A stretch of DNA of 64,000 bases from CAVXWV01 sp963695415 (GCA_963695415.1 CAVOGL010000003.1:248001-312000); one strand, 5' to 3'. Shown: positions 17,410-27,282, numbered from the stretch's first letter. Program-made: numbers and translations. Notes: generated from the sequence alone by a model not told the origin.

Positions 17410-18820
17410 TTACCCGGCTTTGTGCTTGCTCTTGATGGCGTCGATCTCATCCTGGGAGAGAGCGGGCAGGTCGACTACCTTGTCGATATCCAGGGCTTCA
17501 CGCTGTGCCCGGCGCCACCTTTCCAGGCGGTCTTTGACCTCTGCTTCGTACCCCTGGGTGGAGGGGGCGTAGAAGTAGGTGCCCAGCAGGGGGCGCGGCA
17601 GGTACTGTTGGGGCAGGAAGTGATCCGGATCTTCGTGCGGGTACTGGTAGCCTTTGCCGTGCCCGAGGGCGCGTGCATCGCGGTTGGCGTCCTGGAGGTG
17701 CTGGGGCACCTGGGTGATGCCCTCTTCCTCGATCAATTGGAAGGCTTTGAAATATGCCCCGGCGGAGTTCGACTTGGCAGCCGTGGACAAATACAGGGTT
17801 GCTTCGACGATCGGGTAGATGCCCTCCGGCAGACCGATATAGTCGAAAGCCTGGGCGGCGGCGGAGACGACCACCAGCCCGAGCGGGTCTCCCAGCCCGA
17901 TGTCCTCCCCCGCCAGGATGATCAGGCGGCGCAGGATGAAGCGCGGGTCTTCACCGGCATAGAGCATCTTCGCCAGCCAGTACAGGGCGGCATCGGGGTC
18001 GGAGCCGCGCACCGACTTGATGAAGGCCGAGATGGTGTCGTAGTGGGCGTCGCCGTCCTTGTCGTAGAGCACGGCACGCCGCTGGATCGATTCCTGGGCG
18101 ACATCCAGGGTGATGTGCACAGTATCGTCGCCGCCTGCCGGGGTGCTTTCGACCGCCAGCTCGAGGGCGTTGAGCGCGTTGCGCGCATCGCCGCCGGCGA
18201 TGCGGATCAGGTGTTCAATGGCATCCTCGTCAATGCGCAATTTCCTTTCACCGAAACCGCGTTCCTCGTCGCTAGATCGCGGATTCCAGGATTTTGCGCA
18301 CATCCTCGTCTTGCAGAGGGCGCAGCTGGAAGATGCGCGAGCGCGAGACCAGGGCGCCAATCACCTCGAAATAGGGGTTTTCGGTGGTGGCCCCGATCAG
18401 GGTGAAGGTGCCGTTTTCGACGTGGGGCAGCAGGGCGTCCTGCTGTGCCTTGTTCCAGCGGTGCACTTCATCGACGAAGAGGATGGTGCGCTTCTGGTAC
18501 AGCTTGCGGCGCTCCATGGCCTCGCTGATCACCTTGCGAAGATCTGTTTTTCCTGCCATCACCGCCGAGAGCGTCTCGAAATGGCTGTGGGTCACGTTGG
18601 CGATCACCATCGCCAGGGTGGTCTTGCCGGTGCCCGGGGGACCCCACAGGATGATGGAGGAGAACAGGCGGTCGGCTTCGATGGCCCGGCGCAGCAGCTT
18701 GCCCGGACCGACGATGTGCTCCTGCCCGATGAACTCGTCCAGCGTGCGCGGGCGCATGCGCGCCGCCAGAGGGGCTTCGGACTTCATGCGCTCGTTCATG
18801 GAGTGGGTGAAGAGGTCCAT
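17410..18820 (-). CDS. rarA: replication-associated recombination protein A, one frameshift
   Basis: AAA+ clamp-loader-like ATPase (MgsA/RarA) acting at stalled forks. The N-terminal frame has RMRPRTLDEFIGQEHIVGP, Walker A GPPGTGKT, Walker B ILFVDEVHR and sensor 1 GATTENP. It stops near 18272. The rest reads in another frame from about 18280: GFGERKLRIDEDAIEHLI, then the signature tetramerisation region (LYWLAKMLYAGEDPRFILRR, ALYLSTAAKSNSAG, YPHEDPDHFLPQQYLP). One indel near 18275-18285 joins them into about 465 residues, longer by a C-terminal charged tail. In a conserved housekeeping gene this suggests a base-call error. Confidence 0.93.
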
Positions 18821-19209
18821 AACCTGATTATAACCCGCGGGAAAGAGACTTACTCATCCAACGTACTGCACACGCTATTGAACCGTGATTGAGACATGGG
18901 AATAAATCATCGTGATTGGCGAAAACTTACGCACCATGTCTGTATGTCAGGGCATTTTCTGCATGGTACTGATGTCGTCATCTGCTTCCAATATGAGCGG
19001 TAAAACTATGGAGAAATGTGTGCCATAAATTCCAAATTACCAGGTGAATGGACGTAAAAGGCATAGATGGGCAGAAATTGCCCGTTCAACCCGGATCGAT
19101 GTGAAGGTAAAATAGACTGGGCTCCAGTATTTGCTCTACAAACCAGATAATTAATTCGTTGGGGGGTGTGCAAGACTAAGTTTTTTACCATATTTTTAAA
19201 AGGTGCTGA
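18821..19209. other. intergenic region, nothing convincing
   Basis: About 390 bp between divergent rarA and the CxxC protein. AT content rises toward the right. A stretch at 19056-19110 (AGATGGGCAGAAATTGCCCG..) is similar to one at 23998-24045. No RNA gene or ORF is supported. Confidence 0.5.
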
Positions 19210-19806
19210 ATGCCAACATTTTTCGATAAACTTACGTGTATTTTTAGGGGTCATTCTTATAACCAGTGGGTTAATTTTCGAGGAGAGACAGTAGGAAATG
19301 CACAACACTGCACCGAGGATATGTGTTGTTATCATGAGAAATGTACACGTTGTGGCAGATTGTCGGAGATCTTAATAAGAACACCGAGACACGATTATGG
19401 CGATTTCGAGCCATCAAACGAAGCATGCACCTTAATTCGTTCATGTAAAACCTGCGGATTCGTTCAGAAATCAAAGCAACACAAAAATTTCAATCGAGTA
19501 AAAAGTGAAGGATCATGTGAATACGTAAGGGTTTGTGAAAATTGTGGATCCAAAGATGACCAAACAGGGATGGAACACTCATTTGGTGATTGGTTTTTGG
19601 AAGAAAATGCTTGCAAGGGTATACGCACTTGCTCAAGGTGTGGATTTTCAGAAGAAAAAGTCGAACATTCAGGTGAATGGATTACGATTGAATCTACTAC
19701 TACCCGAAGTGATGGCACGGAACAGTGGATATACCAACAACGAACCTGTAAAATTTGTGGAAAAACGGAACGGAAAGAATATTTGTACGAATCCCCTTGG
19801 GCGTAG
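19210..19806 (+). CDS. CxxC-repeat (zinc-ribbon-like) protein, function unknown
   Basis: 198 residues. Five CxxCG knuckles are spaced along the chain (CTRCG, CKTCG, CENCG, CSRCG, CKICG). Each is followed by a basic/aromatic stretch and preceded by His or Cys, so two or more treble-clef or ribbon zinc sites are likely. No signal peptide and no known catalytic motif. Codon use and AT-rich composition differ from the neighbours, which hints at acquisition by transfer. Its ATG has AAAAGG 8-10 nt upstream. Confidence 0.65.
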   Translation: MPTFFDKLTCIFRGHSYNQWVNFRGETVGNAQHCTEDMCCYHEKCTRCGRLSEILIRTPRHDYGDFEPSNEACTLIRSCKTCGFVQKSKQHKNFNRVKSEGSCEYVRVCENCGSKDDQTGMEHSFGDWFLEENACKGIRTCSRCGFSEEKVEHSGEWITIESTTTRSDGTEQWIYQQRTCKICGKTERKEYLYESPWA

Positions 19807-19903
19807 CATTTGAGAAGAATAAGCCCTTCACCTGGGATATATCGAATATGAATCAGCCCATCGGTTCAATCCCGGATATTTGTTTCTTTACGGTGGCATC
19901 TGC

Positions 19904-20656
19904 ATGACTGACAACAATGACTATCAACTGCCCGTCTGGGCTCCCCGCCTGAGGAAAGCGCAGATCGAACGGCTTTACCAGAGTTGTGGGCGAGGCATCC
20001 TGGATGAAGAACTCATTGACGACGTGGGTTTCTCCCTTTATTCACGCTGCCTGAGTATGCTCCAGGTCAGAGAAGCGATGCTTGGAAACCCTCCTTGTCC
20101 AGTTTGTGATGCCGCGGCGCAATTGGATACAGAACCTACACCGTTTGTAAGGTGCGCCAACTGCGGATGGTTTTGCCCCTGGTCTTTGTACCAGAAGACC
20201 TACCAACACAAAGGGCTTTTTGCCGGCGGTCTGATGCCGTTTATCCAGGAATTTGTGGACAAGTTCCCTGCGACCCGCTCACATCGTGAGCGCATGGTGT
20301 TGATTGACACCCTTATTCACCGGTTTCACTGGGAGAGCGATGGGGTGACGGATGGGAGACCGGGCGCGACGAGTTTGATCCAGGGCAGGATGAAAGACAT
20401 TATGGCTTTCCTTGACCGCCTCAGTTATGGCGAGGATGCCCCACCCGAGATCGAGCGTACGCGTGAGGAATGGCGCAAGAAATGGCGTGAAAATGCCTGG
20501 TCAAATGGCAGAGGTCAAAGCACTTATCAGAAGAAAACAGCGCCATCTATCCAGGTTGTTTGTGCTTGCCACCCTGCATTTGTCTACCCAATTACTACCA
20601 ATGTGGAAGGAGGATGGTATGCTTGGAGTGAAAATTCTCGGAAAACGAACCCTTAA
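19904..20656 (+). CDS. hypothetical protein with CPVC/CANC zinc-finger core
   Basis: 250 residues, not recognised. A CPVCDAAAQL...CANCGWFC segment (about 67-90) looks like a zinc ribbon. It is followed by a mostly helical part (FIQEFVDKFPATRSHRERMVLIDTL). The last 12 codons overlap the start of the next gene, so the C-terminus may be altered by an indel. ATG 19904 is preferred to TTG 19880. Confidence 0.55.
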   Translation: MTDNNDYQLPVWAPRLRKAQIERLYQSCGRGILDEELIDDVGFSLYSRCLSMLQVREAMLGNPPCPVCDAAAQLDTEPTPFVRCANCGWFCPWSLYQKTYQHKGLFAGGLMPFIQEFVDKFPATRSHRERMVLIDTLIHRFHWESDGVTDGRPGATSLIQGRMKDIMAFLDRLSYGEDAPPEIERTREEWRKKWRENAWSNGRGQSTYQKKTAPSIQVVCACHPAFVYPITTNVEGGWYAWSENSRKTNP

Positions 20657-21629
20657 ATTATGCGACTGGCCATACCCGGAACCACAGGGCGACGAAGTCG
20701 TGGTGAAAATCAACGCGGCATCGATATGCGGGTCAGATCTGCACGGTATTTACCGGAAAGAGAGTCCCCATGCCGTCATCCCCGGTCACGAGGGAATGGG
20801 AGAAGTCGTTGCCGTAGATTCCCCACACCATGTTCGAGTGGGAGACCGGGTTCTGGTCCTGGCGATCATTGGCTGCGGGCGCTGCCAGTGGTGTCGTGAA
20901 GGAGATTTCTCCCTATGTGAGGATCAGCGTGGGGTTATGGGCTTCAACCGGAATGGCGTCCACGCTGAATTTGCACTGGTCCCTGAGATAGCATTGCTTC
21001 CATTGCCTGAATACGTGTCCGACGAAGCAGCCGCATGCATTCTCGATCCTGTCGGCACATCGTTTCACGCACTGAAGAGAATGAGGACAAATGCCGCGCA
21101 TCGGATCGGGGTTTTTGGGTTGGGACCAATGGGACTTGGCGGGGTTCTGGTGGCGTCTTTCCTGGGTGCAGAGGTGATTGGCATCGATCCGGTTGCCTAC
21201 CGCCGGGAGCATGCAAAGAAGATTGGCGCCGCATGCATTGTGGATCCAGCTTCGTGTGACGTGGCGGACGCGCTGGATGAGTTGACTGGCGGACGCGGTT
21301 TGGACATGGCGCTGGAGTGTTCCGGGAACGCCGAGGCTCTGCGCCAGGCGCTCGATGCCGTACGTCCCAAAGGCGCAGTTTCGATTATTGGTGAAAACCC
21401 GGAGGCACTCATCAGTCCTTCAGCTCACTTCAACCGCAAGGAGATAACCCTTTGCGGATCGACGTGTTTCCCGATGAGCGACTATGAGGACATCCTGCGC
21501 GCCATTGAGAAGGGACTGGACCCAAGTCGACTGATCACCCACAGATATGGTCTAAAGGATGCAGAGGAGGCATATGCCTCCTTTGACGAGGGCAACACGG
21601 GCAAGGTAACGTTCGTGCGCGAGTATTGA
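20619..21629 (+). CDS. zinc-dependent medium-chain alcohol dehydrogenase
   Basis: 336 residues of the threonine/sorbitol dehydrogenase branch of the MDR family. Catalytic zinc residues are CGSDLHG and GHEGMGEV. The structural zinc loop is CGRCQWCREGDFSLCE. The Rossmann motif is GVFGLGPMGLGG near residue 165. It oxidises a secondary alcohol with NAD(P)+; the substrate is not readable. AAGGAGG located 5 nt before ATG 20619 fixes the start. Longer upstream reading in the same frame lacks a ribosome site. Confidence 0.9.
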   Translation: MLGVKILGKRTLKLCDWPYPEPQGDEVVVKINAASICGSDLHGIYRKESPHAVIPGHEGMGEVVAVDSPHHVRVGDRVLVLAIIGCGRCQWCREGDFSLCEDQRGVMGFNRNGVHAEFALVPEIALLPLPEYVSDEAAACILDPVGTSFHALKRMRTNAAHRIGVFGLGPMGLGGVLVASFLGAEVIGIDPVAYRREHAKKIGAACIVDPASCDVADALDELTGGRGLDMALECSGNAEALRQALDAVRPKGAVSIIGENPEALISPSAHFNRKEITLCGSTCFPMSDYEDILRAIEKGLDPSRLITHRYGLKDAEEAYASFDEGNTGKVTFVREY

Positions 21630-21852
21630 GAGGTTACCCCTAAATGCAGCTCCCCACGTTTATCTTATGGATATTGGCTTGAGCCAGTCTGGTATTTCTG
21701 GGCGGTTTCGCCAGGTTTCAATTATCGAAGGGCATAAAAGAGCTGCGGCGATATAACCCGCTTTGGGTGCCTGTTGATTAACCCTGATTGCCGTCTCATG
21801 ATTTTAATGTGGTACTTAGCGACGCATTTGGCATCATCGTAAAGTTTTGTGA

Positions 21853-22809
21853 TTACGCTCTTTTAATGGTCCTACCTTCATATTTATCTTTGAGCTTGCC
21901 ATACGGCACCTGGTTGAACGGGCAGACTGCAATGCATACAGAGCAGCCATAATAATCACTAAAATAGGGGAAGCATAAATCGTTGCTCACATATGTGATT
22001 TGACCGTTCCCATGGTCAATTGGCGTGTCATACAACGCTTTTGGAGGGCATTTCTTGATGCAGACTTTGCAGCTCTGGCAGAAATCAGCCACCCAGCCAT
22101 GAGGATTGCTCTCGCTTAATGGCAAATTCTCGATACTGGTGAAAACCGCTGCCAATCGGACACGCGGACCATGTTCGGGGGTGATGATGATCCCGTTCAG
22201 TCCGATCCAGCCTAACCCGGCTAATTGCGCCAAAGGTGGATAGAGCGCCATGCCCATCAATGGGTGACCGGCGTGTGATCCAAAGCCGCGCTGGCGTAAA
22301 AAGATGGCGATCTGATTCGCTACCCGACCCAGATCACGGTAAATTCTCATCACCGTTTTCTCGCAGGCGATGGATGGCGCCGTGTCAATGCCATCTTTGT
22401 CCATTTCCATAGATAAGACAATCGCATTTTCAAAGGCGATGGCCTTGTTTTGGAAAACCCAGCGTGGTGGGACTTTGGTGTATCCAATGCTGCTGGCTCC
22501 CAATTTCAGCGCATAGGATTCGATCTCTCGGAATAAACTGGCATTCGCCAGTGTTTTGGGCGCCGATGGATTATCCTTGATACTTTTTAGCGATTTGTGG
22601 ATGCCGAACAAAGTCGGGAGCATGATAGGGAGCATCTGTGCGGGAGGTCCACCTTTGCCTCGTTTCACGCTTTCCTTCATGATTTCAAAGCGTGTCGGTG
22701 ATTCGTCGGTTGGGTGGATCACATCTGGTCGGGCGAACAGTTCATCTTCCATCCGATCAGTAGCAGTGAATAGTTTGGTTTTCGATAATTTCCTGGTAAA
22801 GGCGCTCAA
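21853..22809 (-). CDS. double [4Fe-4S] protein, QueG/reductive-dehalogenase-like
   Basis: 318 residues. The C-terminal part holds CQSCKVCIKKCP (about 240-251) and CSVCIAVCPF (about 290-299), the pattern of two [4Fe-4S] clusters. The preceding region (LGASSIGYTKVPPRW, GRVANQIAIFLRQRGF, AQLAGLGWIGLNG, RVRLAAVFT) resembles the cobalamin-binding core of epoxyqueuosine reductase and reductive dehalogenases. No Tat signal is seen, so it should be cytoplasmic. It is divergent from a TetR regulator across a 157-bp gap with two candidate operators, so it is probably induced by a small molecule. True QueG is usually about 330-380 residues; the substrate here is open. Confidence 0.75.
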   Translation of the reverse strand: MSAFTRKLSKTKLFTATDRMEDELFARPDVIHPTDESPTRFEIMKESVKRGKGGPPAQMLPIMLPTLFGIHKSLKSIKDNPSAPKTLANASLFREIESYALKLGASSIGYTKVPPRWVFQNKAIAFENAIVLSMEMDKDGIDTAPSIACEKTVMRIYRDLGRVANQIAIFLRQRGFGSHAGHPLMGMALYPPLAQLAGLGWIGLNGIIITPEHGPRVRLAAVFTSIENLPLSESNPHGWVADFCQSCKVCIKKCPPKALYDTPIDHGNGQITYVSNDLCFPYFSDYYGCSVCIAVCPFNQVPYGKLKDKYEGRTIKRA

Positions 22810-22867
22810 TTTGTCTCCTGATTATTTCAAATGTGCAATTCTAGACTTCAGCATATTCTTTAAATGT

Positions 22868-22919
22868 AAGTAAATACTTTCTTTTATTATATGTAGAATG
22901 TTATTGTAAGTCAACACTT
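22868..22919. promoter_or_regulatory. paired inverted repeats, candidate TetR operators
   Basis: TAAGTAAATACTT at 22867-22879 and TAAGTCAACACTT at 22907-22919 share the core AAGT-N4-ACTT. They are exactly 40 bp apart, about four helical turns. They lie between the divergent Fe-S protein and TetR genes. The second overlaps a weak promoter reading right (TTGTAA at 22904, TAAAAT at 22928, spacing 18). Autoregulation by the TetR protein is inferred. Confidence 0.6.
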
Positions 22920-22966
22920 GCATATGATAAAATGATTCAGTTTACTATTATTTTCTGGAGAATCAG

Positions 22967-23545
22967 ATGCCGAAGATCGTCAAGGATGAAGAAGTCTATC
23001 AAGCTGTCATGCAGATCGTATCGGAACGCGGATATTCGGGAGCGACGACAAAACAAATAGCAGACGCTGGCAAGGTTAGTGAAGTGACGCTGTTTCGAAA
23101 ATACGGAAGCAAATTAGAATTATTCAAACAGGCTGTTGCGGCAACCATAGCACAAACGGATTATGATGCCGCGACACAATACAGCGGCGATGTCGCGGTT
23201 GATTTATTGAATGTGGTGGTTGCCTATCAAGAATCGGCTGTCAAACATGGTCAACTAATTTTTAACTTGCTCTCGGAAATGTCGAGAGTTTCCGAACTGG
23301 CTTCATTGCTGGATATTCCTTTCGAGATCTACACTCATATTGGAAATTTACTTGCGAAATACCAAAACGAGGGGATTTTAGTTCAGGAGCATCCACTCCA
23401 TGCTGTGTCAGCATTATTGGGTCCCTTGATTTATACAGCTGTGATGAAAAGCGTGATCCCCAATGCGGATTTACCGCCCTTAGATTTGCAGAGTCATATC
23501 ACCCGCTATTTGGAAGGGCGTTGTGTTGAAAAGCGAGAAATGTAG
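22967..23545 (+). CDS. TetR/AcrR-family transcriptional regulator
   Basis: 192 residues. The N-terminal HTH shows GYSGATTKQIADAGKVSEVTLFRKYGSKLELFKQAV (about 25-60), the classic TetR DNA-binding pattern. The C-terminal helical ligand domain is diverged. It sits divergently from the double Fe-S protein, its likely target. TGGAGA located 8 nt before ATG serves as ribosome site. Confidence 0.92.
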   Translation: MPKIVKDEEVYQAVMQIVSERGYSGATTKQIADAGKVSEVTLFRKYGSKLELFKQAVAATIAQTDYDAATQYSGDVAVDLLNVVVAYQESAVKHGQLIFNLLSEMSRVSELASLLDIPFEIYTHIGNLLAKYQNEGILVQEHPLHAVSALLGPLIYTAVMKSVIPNADLPPLDLQSHITRYLEGRCVEKREM

Positions 23546-23571
23546 TTTCTCAACCTGTCTAATCAATCGAC

Positions 23572-23904
23572 TCACTGTGATGGATGCTCTGCCCAACACC
23601 GGCTCCAGTCGGACAGCGGCTGCACCGCTCCATGCAGGCGCGATTTAAACAGAATGTGCAATAGATGATATATTGTCTCGAAAGTCCCGCCGCTGCTGTT
23701 GAGCCAATTCGTTATCCAACTTAAATGAATAGATTGGTCACCTGTACAGTTGCCATGTACTTGGCTGTGGTTCAAAACATCGGAAACCAGAACCTGGCAG
23801 CCCAGTTTTTGCGGGCTCAGGACGATCATCGCATCCCAGAAAGAAAGCCTGTGATCTCGCTGTAAATCGATCGCTTTGAGCAGGTCACCGGCTTCTGGCG
23901 AACT
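23572..23904 (-). pseudogene. PIN-domain (VapC-like) toxin remnant
   Basis: Reading on the minus strand from about 23900: SPEAGDLLKAIDLQRDHRLS, then FWDAMIVLSPQKLGCQVLVSDVLNHSQ. This matches the C-terminal third of VapC PIN nucleases (SFWDA.IV....GC..L.SEDL.HGQ). Sequence after NHSQVHGN is not VapC-like, and a stop lies immediately upstream, so only the fragment survives. No antitoxin gene is visible beside it. Confidence 0.6.
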
Positions 23905-24161
23905 CGTTCATATGTTTACCCAGGTCCGCCAGGATTTGTGTCAGCAGACTATTATGTTGTACAATTTATCCATATTAATACGTTTCCTGGAACGGCTTAG
24001 ATGGGCAAAGATCGTCCATTCAACTCAGAGTTGATGGTGGTTGGATACAACCAGGCGGAGCGTTGACCTGGGCGTCAACTTTTTTGGCACTGGTCGCCAC
24101 ATCGGAGCTTTATTCATTGGGCGGTGAAATGACTAATCGAATGCAAATTGTGAGGTGAAGT

Positions 24162-24554
24162 ATGAGTATCGATTTTGAAGTTTCAGACGTGATCCCAGCG
24201 ACACCAGAAGAAATCTATGAAGCCTGGCTTGATTCTGAAGAGCATTCAAGAATGACAGGAGGTCAAGCAAAGGTTAGCTCCAATGTGGGTGATACTTTCG
24301 AGGCGTGGGATGGGTACATCCAAGGGAAGAATCTCGAATTAGAGTTTCCTGGAAGGATTCTTCAAGAGTGGCGAACAACTGAATTTAAAGAAACCGAAAC
24401 AGATTCACGATTGGAAATCTTGTTTGACTCAGCAAGCGTGGGAACAAGAGTAACCATCAGGCACTCCAATCTTCCCGAACATGGAATGCAGTATCAACAA
24501 GGCTGGATTGATGCATATTTCGAACCAATGAAAGCCTATTTTGGGGATAAATGA
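24162..24554 (+). CDS. SRPBCC/AHSA1-family ligand-binding protein
   Basis: 130 residues. The pattern FEVSDVIPATPEEIYEAWLDSEEHSRMTGG, then GDTFEAWDGYIQGKNLELE, RILQEWRTTEF and a C-terminal GWIDAYFEPMKAYF is typical of the AHSA1 START-like fold. These small cytoplasmic proteins bind hydrophobic ligands; the specific role is unknown. AGGTGAAG precedes ATG by 5 nt. Confidence 0.88.
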   Translation: MSIDFEVSDVIPATPEEIYEAWLDSEEHSRMTGGQAKVSSNVGDTFEAWDGYIQGKNLELEFPGRILQEWRTTEFKETETDSRLEILFDSASVGTRVTIRHSNLPEHGMQYQQGWIDAYFEPMKAYFGDK

Positions 24555-24874
24555 AAACAGACAAAGATCAGGTCGCTTCCCTTGTCACCCCGGCGTTGAC
24601 CCACAACTAATAGTTTCAGCAAATCCTGTTCTTAACCTTTGCCAAAATCAAAGTTGCTTGCAATAATTGCGTGTTAGTAGTGGTATCTTTTTTTAGGTTG
24701 CGTTTCGGTAATTGAGTAGAATATCCAACAAAGCCGACACTGGACGCCGGGGATTCTGCAGTCATCCCAAGCAATTTCCCTGTCTAGTCCTTTTCCTGGA
24801 TGGACGGTTTCGCTGTCCCCGCTCCATCGCAGGAAACCCAAGCCGTTATGGTTTTAACAGAAGGAGTCAATAAG
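24555..24874. other. intergenic region, nothing recognised
   Basis: 320 bp without a supported gene. An in-frame open stretch extends the next gene upstream to 24800, but no start there has a ribosome site. AGAAGGAG near 24859 serves the ATG at 24875. Confidence 0.5.
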
Positions 24875-25849
24875 ATGAATGAAATGGATTTCTGCAAGAT
24901 CAGACAAAGCAAATCACTTATGCAAAATAGCCTTTGGAATCATGATGCATATCCCGACTTTCCCGAACTTGAACCCTACAGCGAGATAAAGCTGACACAT
25001 TTAACAAATCCAGGTGTCATAAAAACCATTCATCTCACGTTAAATATCGACGGCGATAACAGGGGAGAGCTCCTTCGAGGTGTTTTTCTTCAAGTGAAGT
25101 ATAACGGGTGTGAATATTCCTCAGTCGATGCACCGGTAGGTGATTTCTTCTGTGATTCATTTGACGGTGAATCTATAAATTTTTCAAGCCTGGTAATGGC
25201 TAAACGTCCAACCAATTCCCTGTTTTGTTATGCGCCAATGCCTTTCGAAAAAGAAATTGAAATATCTCTGGTAAACAAAACTGACAAAAAGGTAACAGGA
25301 TATGGTTATGTTACCGCAGAAAGCATTCCTGACTGGGAACCAGACCTCGGGTATTTCCATGCAAACTGGAAAGATAAGACCGTCAAACTTCCAGAGGACA
25401 TCGTTCCAATAATTTCCACCAAGGGCACAGGGCATTTCTTTGGTTGTCATCTTACCGCGGTAAGTAGTTGTGTGCACTTTGGGGAAAACCAGGGCATCTG
25501 TGAAGGTAATGATGAATTTTTCATCGATGGTTCAGAAAAACCATATGACTATCTCGGAACCGAGGACTTTTTTGGATTCAGTTGGAACTGGAGAAAACTT
25601 TGGTACGACAATTACTCTGGGACAACTTATTTGAGTGATCAAGATGGTATTACCAGACTTGCTTGTTACAGATTTCTGCTTAATGATCCTGTTCGTTTCG
25701 CTAAAAGCCTGAAAGTGCAGATCAATTACAGGAACGAGGTGAAAAACCATCCATTGAAGAAGGCAAAAGAAGAGGGTAACGGAAACGTAAGGTTTGGAAT
25801 CGTATCGTACTGGTATCAGAGCGTACCGGTGGATGCTAATTTAACCTGA
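24875..25849 (+). CDS. GH172 (DUF2961) family glycoside hydrolase
   Basis: 324 residues. Family signatures are SVDAPVGDFFCDSF, FCYAPMPFEKEIEISLVN, LGTEDFFGFSWNW and RFLLNDPVRFAKSLKVQI. They match the DUF2961/GH172 jelly-roll proteins, whose characterised members act on fructofuranoside or D-arabinofuranoside linkages. Glu in GTEDFF is a likely catalytic residue. No signal peptide, so cytoplasmic. Members are usually 350-400 residues, so this one is slightly short. Its stop overlaps the next ORF by one base (TGATG). Confidence 0.82.
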   Translation: MNEMDFCKIRQSKSLMQNSLWNHDAYPDFPELEPYSEIKLTHLTNPGVIKTIHLTLNIDGDNRGELLRGVFLQVKYNGCEYSSVDAPVGDFFCDSFDGESINFSSLVMAKRPTNSLFCYAPMPFEKEIEISLVNKTDKKVTGYGYVTAESIPDWEPDLGYFHANWKDKTVKLPEDIVPIISTKGTGHFFGCHLTAVSSCVHFGENQGICEGNDEFFIDGSEKPYDYLGTEDFFGFSWNWRKLWYDNYSGTTYLSDQDGITRLACYRFLLNDPVRFAKSLKVQINYRNEVKNHPLKKAKEEGNGNVRFGIVSYWYQSVPVDANLT

Positions 25850-26031
25850 TGCGCAAAATCATTGTCTACAACGTCATCTCACTGGATGGGTACCATACCG
25901 GTCCAGGAAATGATGTTTCGGTCATGTTCCCGATGATGGGTAAAGTGTTTGACTCCTATAATGCCGAACTGCTGCGTACAGCCGACGTGCATCTCATGGG
26001 TCGTGTTTCCTTCGAGCAAGCTGGCAGGTAG
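25849..26031 (+). pseudogene. truncated dihydrofolate-reductase-like (RibD C-terminal) fragment
   Basis: 60 residues reading RKIIVYNVISLDGYHTGPG then LLRTADVHLMGRVSFEQAG. This is the N-terminal third of the DHFR-like/RibD_C family, usually about 180 residues. It ends at TAG right after the GRVSFE motif. The rest is absent, so it is a fragment created by deletion. Confidence 0.75.
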
Positions 26032-26083
26032 CGGATCAAACCAACATAATGCCGTATAATGAATCTTTGGCAGGAAAATGATG

Positions 26084-27282
26084 ATGAACGACCCAAGAGA
26101 CATAACAACCGGTCTGGAGATTCCGTCCGAAGGATATTGCGACCAACCGTATGTAGTAAAAACACAAGATGGCGCCTGGCTGTGTGTGATGACCACGGGC
26201 AGTGGAATTGAAGGAGAACCCGGACAGCACATCATCTCCATCCGCAGTATGGACCATGGGCGGACGTGGTCGGCGCCGGTGGATATTGAACCTGCAAGTG
26301 GACCGGAGGCATCCTGGGCGATGCCGCTGGTTACACCAGCGGGGCGGGTTTATGTCTTCTACACCTACAACGCCCTGAACCGCCGTGAAGTCATGGCGGA
26401 TGATCCTCCTTACAAAGGCGGAGTCTGCAACCGTGTTGATTCGCTGGGCGAGTATGCCTTTAAATATTCCGATGACGGCGGGAAGTCCTGGTCAGGCGAC
26501 CGGCACTTCATCCCTGTTCGAGAAATGGCAATTGACCGCAGCAATGCCTATGGCGGGGGCGTCAGGTTTTTCTGGGGAGTGGGAAAACCCATCATCCATG
26601 ATGGGAGTGTGTTCTTCGGGTTTTCTAAAGTGGGTGGATTCGGGAAAGGCTTCTTCACATCCAGTGAATCCTGTTTCATGCGAAGTGATAACTTGTTGAC
26701 GGAATCCGACCCGGCAGAGATCGAGTGGGTTACTCTTCCAGATGGTGACCAAGGGCTGATCTCACCTGAGGGACCCATCGCAGAAGAAGCGAATCTAACG
26801 GCACTCAGTGACGGCACACTCTACTGCACCTACCGTACCGTCGCCGGACATCCCTGCCACGCCTATTCACGCGACCGCGGACACACCTGGACACCGCCTG
26901 AATATATGAGGCACTATCCCGGAGGACCGCTTGTCCACAATCCTCGAGCCGCAAATTTCGTGCGCAGACTCGACGATGCGGTGCGTATGCAGGTCGCTTT
27001 ATTTACTGGTTTCACAATCATGATGGTAAAGGATACGAGGGTCGCAATCCTGCGTGGCTGCTGGGAGGTGTCGAGCGCGACTCCCTGGATGGAAAAGTGA
27101 TCCACTGGGGACAGCCGGAAGTTGTCCTCTATGCGCACGATCGCGAAACACGCATCAGCTACCCGGATTTTATAGAAGATGACGGTCAGCTCTACATCAC
27201 GGAAACACAAAAGAGCACCGCTCGTGTCCATAAGGTACCGGATTGGCTTCTTTCTAGGCTGTGGGAGTCGTTCAATGGATGA
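26084..27282 (+). CDS. sialidase-like BNR/Asp-box protein, one frameshift
   Basis: About 400 residues after joining. Three Asp boxes of the form SxDxGxTW occur (SMDHGRTW, SDDGGKSW, SRDRGHTW), spread over a beta-propeller, as in exo-sialidases and related glycosidases. Near 26980 the frame shifts; the continuation LYWFHNHDG-like, then GRNPAWLLGGVERDSLDGKV and ETRISYPDFIEDDGQLYITE, reads to the stop. No signal peptide, so the substrate would be internal. Three ATGs stand in a row; the third (26084) has AGGA at 8 nt. Confidence 0.75.

Noticed and set aside
17422..18405. 327-codon plus-strand ORF
   Set aside because: Antisense to rarA, which has all conserved motifs on the other strand.
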